A DNA stretch of 64,000 bases from [Pasteurella] aerogenes (GCA_900637275.1 LR134362.1:868001-932000), one strand, 5' to 3'; positions 1-9,761 are shown, numbered from the stretch's first letter. Notes: generated from the letters alone by a model not told the origin. A program made the numbers and translations.

Positions 1-1686
1 GGAATGGATCCAGAAGGTTCTGCCGGCGCATCCATGAATGTGGAAACCAAACGTGCCACAGATGACGATATTAATAAGCTCGGTTTTGCTTGGTTTAGCA
101 ATAATCGCTTGCAAGAATCTTTCGATTTTGGGCGACGTTTCGGTGAAAATAATGCGTGGGGCATTCGGATTAACGGTTTATATCGTGATGGCGATACTGC
201 ACGTCATGATTACGCTGAACGCAATAAAGAATTTTCTATTGGCGCAGATTATCGAGGTGACAAATTACGTGTCGGCGTGGATTATCTGTATGCCAAACGA
301 ACAACGCAAGGTGGACGCGCCAGATTACAGGATCTGCAAAACCTCACCTACTCTATTCCGGCAGCACCGGACGGGAAAACTAATCTCAATCCCGCTTGGA
401 TTGGACAACGTACAAAAGACGAAAGTATCATTGCTACCTTTGAATATGATTTACCTTACAATATGATGCTTTCTGGTGGCATTGGGCATATGGAATCTCG
501 TTATGACGGTGCATTTGGTCAAATTACTTCGATTAAAGCCAATGGCGATTTTGATGTATCAGGTATTCGTGGAATTGACTTTCGTTCTAGAACAACCAGT
601 GGCAACTTAAAATTGCAAGGCGAATGGGAAACGGGGTCTATTTTGCATAATTGGAATTTAGCATTCGATTCTGTTGTACGCCAACGTGATCATGATCAAA
701 GCGAGAAAACGAATGGAAAAATCAGTGGCAATTCAATTTATCACCCCATTTTCTCTGATTTAAAGAATTTTGCCTTAGTCGCCAATACACAGGGGGCAGA
801 TAATGAATTTTCGGCGCAAAGTCTAGCGTTTTCTGATACGCTCGGATTCGTCAATAACCAACTTCGCTTCACCTTAGGTGGGCGTTTCCAATGGATTAAA
901 CAATCGAATTTTAGCGAAAATAAAGAAGTTCGCTCAAATCGTTTCAGCCCGATGCTTACCTTGGCTTATGTTCCGAATGCCAATCTGATTTTCTATGCTA
1001 ATTATCTGGAAGATTTAGAACCGGGAACAGTGGATTATGATACCGGAAGTATGAATAATCCGCGTGTTAGTCGACAAATTGAAGTTGGTATGCGGCAAAA
1101 TTGGCGCGATTGGCTGACAACAAGCTTAAGCGTTTATCAAATTAAACGTCCGGGCATTATTCGCGGAGCCAAAGGCAGCGACTTAGCGCTTTATGCTGGT
1201 CAAGAACAAGGAACCGAACGCAATCGAGGAATTGAATTTAACGCCTATTTGAATACACCGGATAATCGCCTACGTTCCGCAATTGGTATTAGCTACAATC
1301 AAGCTAAAGTATTCGATTTTCCAACTTATGCCGATACTATTGTAGATGGTGTTCAAGTAACTAGCCCTCATTGGATTGTGAAAGCGAATGTCGAATGGGA
1401 TACACCAATGATCCCGCGCTTAACCCTCAATGCCAGTGTACAACATTACGGAAAATCTTACCAAGATACCGCTGCCAATTATAAATTGCCCTCTTATACG
1501 CTCATTGACGTTGGTGCCAAATACCAACTTAAACTGGCGGAAAAACAAGAAGTTACCCTTCGTTTTGGCGTGGAAAACTTGTTTAATAAACATTATTGGC
1601 AAGTACAACGTGGACAATACGATCGCAGCTTTGCTGTATTAGGAATGCCGCGTACTTATTGGTTCAATGCTGAATATTCATTTTAA
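1..1686 (+). CDS. TonB-dependent siderophore receptor (5' end outside window)
   Basis: Outer-membrane beta-barrel receptor that would import a ferric siderophore with energy from TonB/ExbBD. The reading frame is open from base 1, so the gene starts upstream. The visible part begins in the plug-barrel region (MDPEGSAGASMNVETKRA), a stretch typical of siderophore-receptor plugs. What follows is a long series of amphipathic beta strands. The protein ends in an aromatic-rich last strand (YWFNAEYSF) with the terminal Phe needed for barrel insertion. The TonB box and signal peptide are not visible. The next gene, 66 bp downstream, encodes an ABC protein and is probably co-transcribed. Family assignment is strong; the siderophore cannot be told from the sequence. 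Confidence 0.9.
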   Translation, partial: GMDPEGSAGASMNVETKRATDDDINKLGFAWFSNNRLQESFDFGRRFGENNAWGIRINGLYRDGDTARHDYAERNKEFSIGADYRGDKLRVGVDYLYAKRTTQGGRARLQDLQNLTYSIPAAPDGKTNLNPAWIGQRTKDESIIATFEYDLPYNMMLSGGIGHMESRYDGAFGQITSIKANGDFDVSGIRGIDFRSRTTSGNLKLQGEWETGSILHNWNLAFDSVVRQRDHDQSEKTNGKISGNSIYHPIFSDLKNFALVANTQGADNEFSAQSLAFSDTLGFVNNQLRFTLGGRFQWIKQSNFSENKEVRSNRFSPMLTLAYVPNANLIFYANYLEDLEPGTVDYDTGSMNNPRVSRQIEVGMRQNWRDWLTTSLSVYQIKRPGIIRGAKGSDLALYAGQEQGTERNRGIEFNAYLNTPDNRLRSAIGISYNQAKVFDFPTYADTIVDGVQVTSPHWIVKANVEWDTPMIPRLTLNASVQHYGKSYQDTAANYKLPSYTLIDVGAKYQLKLAEKQEVTLRFGVENLFNKHYWQVQRGQYDRSFAVLGMPRTYWFNAEYSF

Positions 1687-1752
1687 TCATATCGCAAACA
1701 AAGGGGATAACCGCCCCTTTGTTGTTTTTCACCTTTTAACTCGGAATAAAAA

Positions 1753-3501
1753 ATGAATTGGCAAACGGAATTAAATCACAGTTTTACATGGATTTTGACC
1801 GCACTTTTTTGGCTGACCGCAGGATTTTTCACTTTCTGCTTTGCGTTGAAACGCACTACTTTCGGAAAAAAATTCAGCTTACTGAATCAAGCCTGCATAG
1901 ATAACTCCTCAAAAATAAAATTGATCGGTCTTATCCTAATTTTATTTACGCTTATTTTACTTGAAGTACGCATGAGCGTGTTAAATACCTATTTTTACAA
2001 CGGATTATATAGCGCTTTGCAAGATAAACAACGGGAGGCGTTTTGGTTTTTTGCCACCATTAATGCCATGTTGGTCATTGCGAAAATTATTCATTCAATT
2101 ATCAATTATTTCCTCCGACAAGTATTTGAAATTCGTTGGTTGGAAAAATTGAATCACTATATGTTGCAGCGCTGGCTAAACTATAAAAATTATTACCGCC
2201 TCAAATATACAGAAAGTTTGCCCGATAATATTGATCAACGGATTGAACAAGATTCTCGCGAATTTATTACCGGTACGGTAGATTTAGTTCGTGGCATGAT
2301 TAATTCTATTGTATCAACCTTGGAATTTACATTGATTTTATGGAATTTATCCGGTTTGTTAATCTTACTTGGTGTTGAAATTCCGAAAGGGGTGGTCTTT
2401 TTTATTTATCTTTTTATTATCAGCGCCACCGCTATTTCAATATGGATAGGTTACCCATTAATTAAATTAAATTTTGCCAAAGAACGTTTTCATGGTGACT
2501 ACCGCTATTCTTTAATTCGAGTACGTGATAATGCAGAAAGTATCGCTTTTTATCAGGGTGAAAACCAAGAGCGGTCGAATTTAAACGAGAAATTTAATCA
2601 AATCATCCAAAATCGTTGGCAAATTGTGCGCAAAATGCTGGGGCTGGATGGGTTTAATACTGGTGTGACGCAAGTTGCTATGTTTTTACCGCTAATGCTA
2701 CAAGCGCCCCGTTTTTTTTCCGGACAAGTTACCCTTGGCGATATGCACCAAACAGTACAATCGTTTAACCGATTAATGCGCGCCTTGTCTTTTTTCCGCT
2801 TATTTTATGAAGAATTCACGCTATATCAAGCTCGTTTAGATCGATTATCGGGTTTTATTACCAAATTAGATGATTTAGATAACACGGAAATTCATCACCC
2901 GGTACAATGTACCGAACGGGTTGTTTTGCGCCATTTCGGCTTGAAAGATCAACAAGATCGCCTTATTTTACAAAATATTAATTTAGCCCTTTCTCCCGGT
3001 GATGCCTTATTAATTCAAGGGCGTTCCGGCATTGGTAAAACCACTCTACTTAAAGCCATTGCCGGAATTTACCCTTTTGAAACAATTGGTTATGCTGAAT
3101 GTCCTTGTGCCAATCGACTGTTTTTGCCGCAACGACCTTATGTCCCACAAGGAACATTGCGCCAAGCAATTTGTTATCCGGATATTACTTCAAGCGAGAG
3201 TGAATTGCGACAAACTATGCAAGATTGCCAATTAGAAAAATACATTCCTGCTTTGGAGATGGAAAATGATTGGCAAGTGATTTTATCGCCGGGTGAATTG
3301 CAACGTATTGCTTTTATTCGCATTTTATTAGCTAAACCAGAGGTTATATTTTTAGATGAAACTACGTCTGCATTAGATGAACCGACCGAGCATATGCTGT
3401 ATCAATTAGTGAAGACCCGCTTGCCACAGAGCATGATTTTGAGTATCGGTCATCGTAGTTCATTGACACAATTTCATAATAAACAACTTATGTTGACATA
3501 A
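1753..3501 (+). CDS. YddA/SbmA-type ABC transporter, fused membrane and ATPase domains
   Basis: Inner-membrane ABC protein of 582 residues. The N-terminal half (about 1-350) carries several hydrophobic segments and resembles the SbmA/BacA-like membrane family, as in E. coli YddA. The C-terminal half is an ATPase domain with Walker A GRSGIGKTT, a variant signature LSPGE in place of LSGGQ, Walker B VIFLDE and a late GHRSS His switch. It follows a siderophore receptor and ends at a bidirectional terminator, so the two genes probably form one unit. Members of this family move peptides or related compounds. A role in siderophore uptake, recycling or export is inferred from position only. The start has only a weak upstream GGA. 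Confidence 0.82.
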   Translation: MNWQTELNHSFTWILTALFWLTAGFFTFCFALKRTTFGKKFSLLNQACIDNSSKIKLIGLILILFTLILLEVRMSVLNTYFYNGLYSALQDKQREAFWFFATINAMLVIAKIIHSIINYFLRQVFEIRWLEKLNHYMLQRWLNYKNYYRLKYTESLPDNIDQRIEQDSREFITGTVDLVRGMINSIVSTLEFTLILWNLSGLLILLGVEIPKGVVFFIYLFIISATAISIWIGYPLIKLNFAKERFHGDYRYSLIRVRDNAESIAFYQGENQERSNLNEKFNQIIQNRWQIVRKMLGLDGFNTGVTQVAMFLPLMLQAPRFFSGQVTLGDMHQTVQSFNRLMRALSFFRLFYEEFTLYQARLDRLSGFITKLDDLDNTEIHHPVQCTERVVLRHFGLKDQQDRLILQNINLALSPGDALLIQGRSGIGKTTLLKAIAGIYPFETIGYAECPCANRLFLPQRPYVPQGTLRQAICYPDITSSESELRQTMQDCQLEKYIPALEMENDWQVILSPGELQRIAFIRILLAKPEVIFLDETTSALDEPTEHMLYQLVKTRLPQSMILSIGHRSSLTQFHNKQLMLT

Positions 3502-3522
3502 CGGTTATGAAATTTAGGCAAC

Positions 3523-3562
3523 AAAAAAAAGCGAAAGTGCGGTCACTTTCGCTTTTGTTTTT
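3523..3562. terminator. Bidirectional terminator between the ABC gene and pykA
   Basis: A perfect 9-bp stem (3531-3539 with 3544-3552) encloses a 4-base loop. It is flanked by an A-run on the left and a T-run on the right. An uptake-signal core lies inside the stem. It can serve both converging genes. Confidence 0.85.
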
Positions 3563-3574
3563 TATCCTAGAGGG

Positions 3575-5014
3575 TTAATCAACTACTAAGGTACGGCAAG
3601 TATTTGTGCCACCTTGTGCCAATTCATCACCTTGAGTTAACAAGACTAAATCACCGGAGACCAAGAAACCTTTATCTTTTAATAATTTAATTGCAGCTTT
3701 GGCACCTTCGACCGTGCGGCTCACTTCATCACAAAATACTGGCGTTACACCACGGTATAATGAACATAAATTCAATGTTTCTTGCACACGAGATAAGGCA
3801 AAAATCGGTAAACCAGAACTGATACGAGACATCAATAATGGTGTACGTCCGCTGTGTGTCATAGAAATAATTGCAGCAACCCCTTTCATATGGTTTGCCG
3901 CAAACATTGCAGACATCGCTACCGCTTCTTCAACATCATCAAATTCCACGTCCATACGGTGGCGAGAAACGTTAATGCTTGGCATTTTTTCCGCACCTAA
4001 ACAAACTTTCGCCATTGCCGCAACGGTTTCAGCCGGATATTGACCAGCCGCAGTTTCTGCAGAAAGCATTACCGCATCGGTACCATCAAGCACCGCATTT
4101 GCCACATCCATAACTTCTGCACGGGTTGGCATCGGATTGCTGATCATGGATTCCATCATTTGAGTTGCCGTAATTACTACGCGATTTAATTTACGTGAAC
4201 GACGGATTAATTTTTTCTGTACACCAACCAATTCAGGGTCACCAATTTCTACCCCTAAGTCACCACGTGCAACCATGATCACATCAGAGGCTAAAATAAT
4301 ATCATCCATCGCGGCATCATCAGCTACAGTTTCTGCACGTTCTACTTTTGCAACAATTTTTGCGTTTAAACCCGCTTCTGTCGCTAATTTACGTGCATAA
4401 TGTAAATCGGCACTTGAACGAGGGAAAGATACTGCCAAATAATCTACGCCGATACGCGCAGCTGTAATAATATCTGCTTTATCTTTTTCAGTTAATGCAT
4501 CCGCAGATAAACCACCGCCTAATTTGTTAATCCCTTTGTTATTTGATAACGGACCGCCAACAGTGACTTCAGTAAATACTTTCGCGCCTTCAGTAGACAA
4601 CACTTTTAATTGTACGCGACCATCATCTAATAATAAAATATCTCCCGGCACCACATCTTGCGGTAACGTTTTATAGTCTAAACCAACAGACTCTTGATTA
4701 CCTTCACCTTTTGGCAATTCCGCATCTAAAATAAATTTATCACCAATATTTAAGAAAATTTTACCGTCTTTAAACGTAGATACACGAATTTTTGGTCCTT
4801 GTAAGTCCCCTAAAATAGCGACCGTTTTGCCTAATTTTTTCGCAATTTCACGAACACGTTGCGCACGACCGATATGGTCTTCCGGTGTTCCGTGAGAAAA
4901 ATTCATACGTACAACGTTCGCACCGGCAGCAATAATTTTTTCTAAATTATTACCACGATCTGTAGATGGCCCCATTGTACATACAATTTTTGTTCTTCTT
5001 AGTCTTCTAGACAT
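3575..5014 (-). CDS. pykA: Pyruvate kinase, PykA (type II)
   Basis: Converts phosphoenolpyruvate and ADP to pyruvate and ATP at the end of glycolysis, in the cytoplasm. The 479-residue protein aligns end to end with E. coli PykA (480 aa). It starts MSRRLRRTKIVCTMGPSTD and carries the GDLQGPKIR segment, the MVARGDLGVEI active-site block and the ITATQMMESM helix. It resembles PykA more than PykF. A GGAG ribosome-binding site lies just upstream of the ATG. The gene is monocistronic, converging on the ABC gene at 3501. Confidence 0.97.
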   Translation of the reverse strand: MSRRLRRTKIVCTMGPSTDRGNNLEKIIAAGANVVRMNFSHGTPEDHIGRAQRVREIAKKLGKTVAILGDLQGPKIRVSTFKDGKIFLNIGDKFILDAELPKGEGNQESVGLDYKTLPQDVVPGDILLLDDGRVQLKVLSTEGAKVFTEVTVGGPLSNNKGINKLGGGLSADALTEKDKADIITAARIGVDYLAVSFPRSSADLHYARKLATEAGLNAKIVAKVERAETVADDAAMDDIILASDVIMVARGDLGVEIGDPELVGVQKKLIRRSRKLNRVVITATQMMESMISNPMPTRAEVMDVANAVLDGTDAVMLSAETAAGQYPAETVAAMAKVCLGAEKMPSINVSRHRMDVEFDDVEEAVAMSAMFAANHMKGVAAIISMTHSGRTPLLMSRISSGLPIFALSRVQETLNLCSLYRGVTPVFCDEVSRTVEGAKAAIKLLKDKGFLVSGDLVLLTQGDELAQGGTNTCRTLVVD

Positions 5015-5085
5015 TCTTTACTCCGTCATTAATTACGATTTACTAAATTTTTATTCATAAATTACAGATAAAAACACATTTATTT

Positions 5086-5142
5086 ATCTATAGTCAAAAA
5101 ACTGTGGCATATTATACGCTGAAAATAAAATTAGATCGAGAT
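5086..5142 (-). promoter_or_regulatory. Putative pykA promoter, with weak CRP-like half-site
   Basis: On the minus strand a consensus TATAAT occupies 5111-5116, about 100 bp upstream of the pykA start. No good -35 is found at 17 bp, which could mean an activator helps. A TGTGA half-site lies around 5138-5142, but its partner half is poor. The rest of 5015-5250 is A/T-rich and shows nothing else I can support. Confidence 0.4.
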
Positions 5143-5252
5143 CACAAACTACAAAAAAAATTTAAAAAAGGCTTGATAATCTGTTTTTTTGTTTTATATA
5201 CAAAAAAATCGGTTAAATTTTTCTCATTCAATCAGCAAAAATAAAAAATCGC

Positions 5253-5281
5253 TTGTATTGGTAGAGAAATCCTTATATATT
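5253..5281 (+). promoter_or_regulatory. Promoter of tRNA-Val
   Basis: The -35 element TTGTAT (5253-5258) and -10 element TATATT (5276-5281) are separated by 17 bp. A GC-rich discriminator (GCGCC) follows, as in stringently controlled stable-RNA promoters. The tRNA begins 13 bp after the -10. Confidence 0.7.
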
Positions 5282-5294
5282 AAGCGCCACTTAT

Positions 5295-5371
5295 GCGACT
5301 ATAGCTCAGTTGGTTAGAGCACCACCTTGACATGGTGGGGGTCACTGGTTCGAGTCCAGCTAGTCGCACCA
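5295..5371 (+). tRNA. tRNA-Val (anticodon GAC)
   Basis: A 77-nt cloverleaf with a perfect 7-bp acceptor stem (GCGACTA with TAGTCGC). The anticodon stem CCACC/GGTGG holds the loop TTGACAT with anticodon GAC. The T-loop GGTTCGAGTCC is standard and CCA is encoded in the DNA. It decodes valine GUC and GUU codons. Confidence 0.97.
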
Positions 5372-5385
5372 TCTTATTTCGTATT

Positions 5386-5416
5386 AATCCCTTGTCTTAT
5401 TAGGCAAGGGATTTTT
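5386..5416 (+). terminator. Rho-independent terminator of tRNA-Val
   Basis: A stem of AATCCCTTG (5386-5394) with CAAGGGATT (5405-5413) is followed by a T-run, 14 nt after the tRNA CCA end. Confidence 0.8.
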
Positions 5417-5453
5417 ACTTTAAACGCAAATTCAACCCTATTGATAATGCATT

Positions 5454-6404
5454 ATGAGTGAACAAGCCCTAAATTCCGTTGAAAAAGAAAAAAAACAGAT
5501 CTACAACCTAAATAAACTCCAAAAACGCTTACGTCGTAATGTCGGTAATGCCATTGCTGATTTTAATATGATTGAAGACGGTGATAAGGTGATGGTTTGT
5601 TTATCTGGTGGTAAAGACAGTTATACTTTATTGGATATTTTGCTGAATTTACGCCTTAATGCGCCGGTACATTTTGATATTGTGGCAGTTAATTTAGATC
5701 AAAAACAACCGGGCTTTCCGGAAGAAGTGTTGCCTGAATATTTAGAAAAAATCGGGGTGGAATATAAAATCGTAGAAGAAAATACCTACGGTATCGTAAA
5801 AGAAAAAATTCCAGAAGGGAAAACTACGTGTTCACTCTGCTCGCGTTTGCGTCGTGGAATTTTATATCGTACAGCAAGTGAATTAGGGGCGACCAAAATC
5901 GCCTTAGGTCATCATCGCGACGATATGTTGGAAACGTTGTTTTTAAATATGTTTTATGGCGGTAAATTAAAAGCTATGCCGCCAAAATTAATTAGTGATG
6001 ATGGTAAACATATCGTCATACGCCCACTTGCTTATTGTCGGGAAAAAGATATTGAAAAATATGCTGCTGCAAAACAATTTCCGATCATTCCTTGTAATCT
6101 TTGCGGTTCACAACCAAATTTACAGCGTCAAGTAGTCAAAGAAATGCTACAAAAATGGGATAGACAATATCCGGGGCGGATTGAAACCATGTTTAGTGCA
6201 ATACAAAATATTGTTCCGTCACATTTATGTGATAGTCATTTATTTGATTTTAAAGGCATTCAACATGGAAAAAGCCTAGAAGGTATTGAGGGAGATACGG
6301 CATTTGATAAGCCAGATTTACCTACGATGGTCTTTAGCGAAGAAGATGATGAAATCTCGTCTTTTGCTGAAAACGAAATAATGCGATTTAAAGAAATTAA
6401 TTAA
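5454..6404 (+). CDS. ttcA: tRNA 2-thiocytidine(32) synthetase TtcA
   Basis: Thiolates cytidine 32 in a subset of tRNAs using ATP and an iron-sulfur cluster. The 316-residue protein has the PP-loop SGGKDS at residues 51-56. Candidate cluster cysteines are C126 and C129 (CSLC) and C214 and C217 (CNLCGS). It is close to E. coli TtcA (311 aa) over its whole length, with a divergent acidic C-terminal tail. No strong Shine-Dalgarno sequence precedes the ATG at 5454. The start is chosen because conserved sequence (YNLNKLQKRLRRNVG) begins about 16 residues later. It ends before a bidirectional terminator. Confidence 0.96.
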   Translation: MSEQALNSVEKEKKQIYNLNKLQKRLRRNVGNAIADFNMIEDGDKVMVCLSGGKDSYTLLDILLNLRLNAPVHFDIVAVNLDQKQPGFPEEVLPEYLEKIGVEYKIVEENTYGIVKEKIPEGKTTCSLCSRLRRGILYRTASELGATKIALGHHRDDMLETLFLNMFYGGKLKAMPPKLISDDGKHIVIRPLAYCREKDIEKYAAAKQFPIIPCNLCGSQPNLQRQVVKEMLQKWDRQYPGRIETMFSAIQNIVPSHLCDSHLFDFKGIQHGKSLEGIEGDTAFDKPDLPTMVFSEEDDEISSFAENEIMRFKEIN

Positions 6405-6413
6405 TCTCATGTC

Positions 6414-6447
6414 AAAAAAAGTGCGGTGAAAATAACCGCACTTTTTT
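6414..6447. terminator. Bidirectional terminator made of an inverted uptake-signal pair
   Basis: AAAAAAAGTGCGGT (6414-6427) pairs with ACCGCACTTTTTT (6435-6447) around a 7-nt loop, with A and T runs on the two sides. It serves ttcA and the converging lipoprotein gene. Confidence 0.88.
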
Positions 6448-6458
6448 GTATATCATTG

Positions 6459-6938
6459 TTACACTCGTCTTGTTTGCCAATAGGCTTTTTTCCAATAAGG
6501 ATTATCTAGCGAAGAATAAATCACACCGCCTTTCGTCGAGGCGTGTAAAAATTGTCCATCTTTGACATAAATCCCCACATGATAACCATTGGGACCGCGC
6601 CCGGTTTTGAAAAAGACCAAATCTCCAGTTTGAATACTGTCTTTGCTGACTTTTTGCCCATAATTGGCTTGCGCAGTAGTCGTTCTAGGTAATTTAATCC
6701 CAAAGCGGTCTTTAAAAGTCAATTGCACGAATCCGGAACAATCTACGCCATTCATACTCATTCCACCGATGCGATAAGGCGTTCCAGCCCATTCTCGCTG
6801 TTGTTCGCTCAATAAGGTGATCGCCATAATCGGATCATCTAACTGACCTTGATAATTGATACGAGAATATTGCGACGAAGAACACGCCACTAAAGTCGCT
6901 ATACTGCTTGCAATTAAAATGGTTCTAATCAGCTTCAT
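6459..6938 (-). CDS. NlpC/P60-family lipoprotein (Spr/NlpC-like peptidoglycan hydrolase)
   Basis: Outer-membrane or periplasmic lipoprotein predicted to cleave peptide bonds in peptidoglycan. I start at ATG 6938 (MKLIRTILIASS), which has an AAGGAAA ribosome-binding site. An upstream in-frame ATG at 6974 lacks one. The signal peptide ends in a lipobox (LVAC). The C-terminal NlpC/P60 domain shows the catalytic Cys in DCSGF, the His in HVGIYV and a third polar residue in FLHAST. At 159 residues it is near the usual length. It follows ihfA after 60 bp and may be co-transcribed with pheS-pheT-ihfA, an order also known in H. influenzae. Confidence 0.9.
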   Translation of the reverse strand: MKLIRTILIASSIATLVACSSSQYSRINYQGQLDDPIMAITLLSEQQREWAGTPYRIGGMSMNGVDCSGFVQLTFKDRFGIKLPRTTTAQANYGQKVSKDSIQTGDLVFFKTGRGPNGYHVGIYVKDGQFLHASTKGGVIYSSLDNPYWKKAYWQTRRV

Positions 6939-6998
6939 TGTTTTCCTTAAAACAAACAAAGCCATTTTGATCAAAAATGGCTTTAAATTAAAAGAAAA

Positions 6999-7295
6999 TT
7001 AACTTTTTGGTCTGGACTTTTCCACACGAGTACGCAATTTTTGTCCAGGCTTAAATACGACAACCCGTCTTGCCGAAACTGGCACGCTTTCTCCCGTTTT
7101 CGGATTTCGCCCTGGGCGCGAAGACTTATCGCGCAGTTCAAAATTACCAAATCCGGATAACTTTACATCTTGTCCATTTTCTAAAGCCAATCGAATTTCT
7201 TCAAAAAAACTTTCCACTAACTCCTTGGCATCACGTTTACTCAAATGATATTTTTCGATTAAGCTATCTGCGAGTTCAATTTTAGTTAATGTCAT
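6999..7295 (-). CDS. ihfA: Integration host factor alpha subunit
   Basis: DNA-bending nucleoid protein that pairs with IhfB. It is needed for recombination, replication and regulation at sites with the IHF consensus. The 98-residue protein has the HU/IHF fold. It starts MTLTKIELADSL and carries the flexible arm RPGRNPKTGE with the intercalating proline and the basic tail FKPGQKLRTRVE. It lies 3 bp after pheT, the same operon arrangement as in E. coli and Haemophilus. Confidence 0.97.
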   Translation of the reverse strand: MTLTKIELADSLIEKYHLSKRDAKELVESFFEEIRLALENGQDVKLSGFGNFELRDKSSRPGRNPKTGESVPVSARRVVVFKPGQKLRTRVEKSRPKS

Positions 7296-7298
7296 AAT

Positions 7299-9686
7299 TT
7301 AATCTCTTAAGTAAGCATTAAAACGTTGTTCTAATTCGGATAATACAACAGAAATTACCGCATTAATATCTTTTTCTTCAAGCGTTTTTTCAGTATCTTG
7401 AATAGTTAAACTGATCGCTAAACTTTTCTTACCTTCCGGCAAATTCGAACCTTGATAAACATCAAACAAGGTTACATTGACTAATTGTTTGCCACCAACC
7501 TGACGACAAGCATTTAATACATCCCCCGCAGGAACTGCAACATCCAACACAATTGCAATGTCACGTTTATTTGACGGGAAGCGAGAAATTTCCTTAGCAC
7601 TCGGTACATTACGTTCTTCAATTGCCGCCCATTCAATTTCAAATACCACAGGTTTTCCGGATAATCCTAATTGTTGAACGACTTTCGGGTGAACCGTACC
7701 GATAAATCCGATTTCCTTATCATCCAAAATAATCGCAGCGGATTGTCCCGGATGTAACGCCGGATATGATTTTGCAACAAAACGTAAACGATTTCCAGCT
7801 TTTGTTAAGGATAAAATGCGCTCTAAATCACCTTTTAGGTCAAAAAAGTCCACATTTTCGCCTTTATTTTCCCAATGTACAGGACGTTTATCGCCAACGA
7901 TAACCGCACCGATCACATATTCTTGACGCACGCCGGATTCAGCATTGGCATCCGGGATAAAACGTAAGCCGCTTTCAAATAAGCGTACACGATTTTGTTG
8001 ACGATTTTGGTTATATGCCACAGTGGTTAATAATCCGGATAATAAAGACACGCGCATCGCCGACATTTCACGAGAAATTGGATTTGGCAAAATCAAGGCA
8101 TCTTGTTGCGGATGCAATAATTGTTGTACATCAGGATCAACAAAGCTGTAAGACACAATTTCTTGATAGTCGCTATCCACAAATGCGGTTCTAACACGCA
8201 ACATTTCTAGAATATTTTCTGGCAAGGATTTCATTTTCAAATGCGCAAGCGGCGCATTATTTGGAATCGTGTTATAGCCATAAATACGCGCTACTTCTTC
8301 AATCAAATCTTCTTCAATTTCAATATCAAAACGCCAGCTGGTCGAAATCACGGTCCAAACATCATTGCTATAATGCACTTCAAATCCTAAGCGTTGTAGA
8401 ATATCGGTTACCATTTCAGTTTCAACATGATGTCCCAATAACGCGTCTAGTTTGTGACGTCGTAACTTAACTTGCTTCACTTTCGGTAAATTGGCAATAC
8501 TTACCGCCTCACAAATCTCACCCGCTTCACCACCACAAATTTCTAATACCAATGCGGTGGCTCTTTCCATCGCTTTATATTGCAAATCAAAGTCAACACC
8601 ACGTTCAAAACGGTGAGAACTATCGGTATGCAAACCATATTGTCTAGCACGACCAGTAATCGCTAATGGCGCAAAGAATGCTGCTTCCAAAATAATATCT
8701 TTGGTTTGCTCACTCACACCACTTGCCGCACCACCAAAAATCCCCGCCATGGCTAACGGTCCATTTTTATCTGCGATCACTAAGGTATTCGCTTGTAATT
8801 TTGCTTCTGTACCATCTAATAAAACTAAGGTTTCGCCCTCGTTTGCCATTCTCACTTGCACCGGCTGCGCTACTTTCGCTGCGTCAAAAGCGTGCATTGG
8901 TTGCCCTAATTCAAGCAAAATGTAGTTGGTAATATCCACAATCGGATCAATGGAACGAATATCGCAACGACGCAATTTCTCCTGCATCCACACCGGTGTT
9001 TTCGCCTTAACGTTCACCTTTTTCACTGAACGCAGTAAATAACGTGGACAGGCTTCTGGCGCGCTCACATCAATCTCAATTTTTTCGGAGAATGATGGAA
9101 TAACCGGAGTAAAGTGCGGTGAGTTTAACGTCATTTTATTGATCACGCCCAATTCACGTGCAATACCCGCGATACTCAAACAATCCGCACGATTTGGCGT
9201 TAAGCTAATTTCAATGCTTTTATCTGCTAATTTAAGATATTCACGTAAATCCGTACCGATTGGCGCATCCGCCGGCAATTCAATAATCCCACTGTGATCT
9301 TCAGAAATACCTAGCTCGCTGTAAGAACACAACATCCCCTCGGACGGTTGACCACGCAATTTGGTTTTCTTAATTTTAAAATCGCCCGGCAAAATTGCGC
9401 CTTCTGTCGCACAAGCGACTTTCAGTCCTTGACGACAATTCGGTGCGCCACATACGATATCCAATAAACGCTCACCGCCAACATTCACTTTGGTCACGCG
9501 CAATTTATCAGCATCAGGATGTTGAGCGCATTCCACGACCTCACCCACAACAACGCCATTAAATTCACCGGCAACCGACTCGACTGCGTCCACTTCCAAC
9601 CCCAACATTGTGATTTGATCACATAATTGTTCCGTACTAATGGTAGGATTGACCCATTCGCGTACCCATAATTCACTAAATTTCAT
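7299..9686 (-). CDS. pheT: Phenylalanine-tRNA ligase beta subunit
   Basis: Beta chain of the alpha2-beta2 enzyme that charges tRNA-Phe. At 795 residues it has exactly the E. coli length. Visible in order: an N-terminal tRNA-binding (EMAP-like) domain with VVGEVVECAQHPDADKLRV, the B3/B4 editing region, the B5 DNA-binding-like domain, the catalytic-like core, and the C-terminal FDX-ACB anticodon-binding domain near FPSNKRDIAIV. It lies 75 bp after pheS and 3 bp before ihfA. Confidence 0.97.
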   Translation of the reverse strand: MKFSELWVREWVNPTISTEQLCDQITMLGLEVDAVESVAGEFNGVVVGEVVECAQHPDADKLRVTKVNVGGERLLDIVCGAPNCRQGLKVACATEGAILPGDFKIKKTKLRGQPSEGMLCSYSELGISEDHSGIIELPADAPIGTDLREYLKLADKSIEISLTPNRADCLSIAGIARELGVINKMTLNSPHFTPVIPSFSEKIEIDVSAPEACPRYLLRSVKKVNVKAKTPVWMQEKLRRCDIRSIDPIVDITNYILLELGQPMHAFDAAKVAQPVQVRMANEGETLVLLDGTEAKLQANTLVIADKNGPLAMAGIFGGAASGVSEQTKDIILEAAFFAPLAITGRARQYGLHTDSSHRFERGVDFDLQYKAMERATALVLEICGGEAGEICEAVSIANLPKVKQVKLRRHKLDALLGHHVETEMVTDILQRLGFEVHYSNDVWTVISTSWRFDIEIEEDLIEEVARIYGYNTIPNNAPLAHLKMKSLPENILEMLRVRTAFVDSDYQEIVSYSFVDPDVQQLLHPQQDALILPNPISREMSAMRVSLLSGLLTTVAYNQNRQQNRVRLFESGLRFIPDANAESGVRQEYVIGAVIVGDKRPVHWENKGENVDFFDLKGDLERILSLTKAGNRLRFVAKSYPALHPGQSAAIILDDKEIGFIGTVHPKVVQQLGLSGKPVVFEIEWAAIEERNVPSAKEISRFPSNKRDIAIVLDVAVPAGDVLNACRQVGGKQLVNVTLFDVYQGSNLPEGKKSLAISLTIQDTEKTLEEKDINAVISVVLSELEQRFNAYLRD

Positions 9687-9761
9687 ATATTTCTCTACTC
9701 TTAATTCGTTTGCTTAACAGGTTGACATTGATTATTGATGACTTTCTTGTCGCTATTGCGA

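Noticed and set aside
3699..4043. A 114-codon ORF antisense to pykA
   Set aside because: It is a shadow of a highly conserved gene and has no family resemblance or ribosome-binding site.
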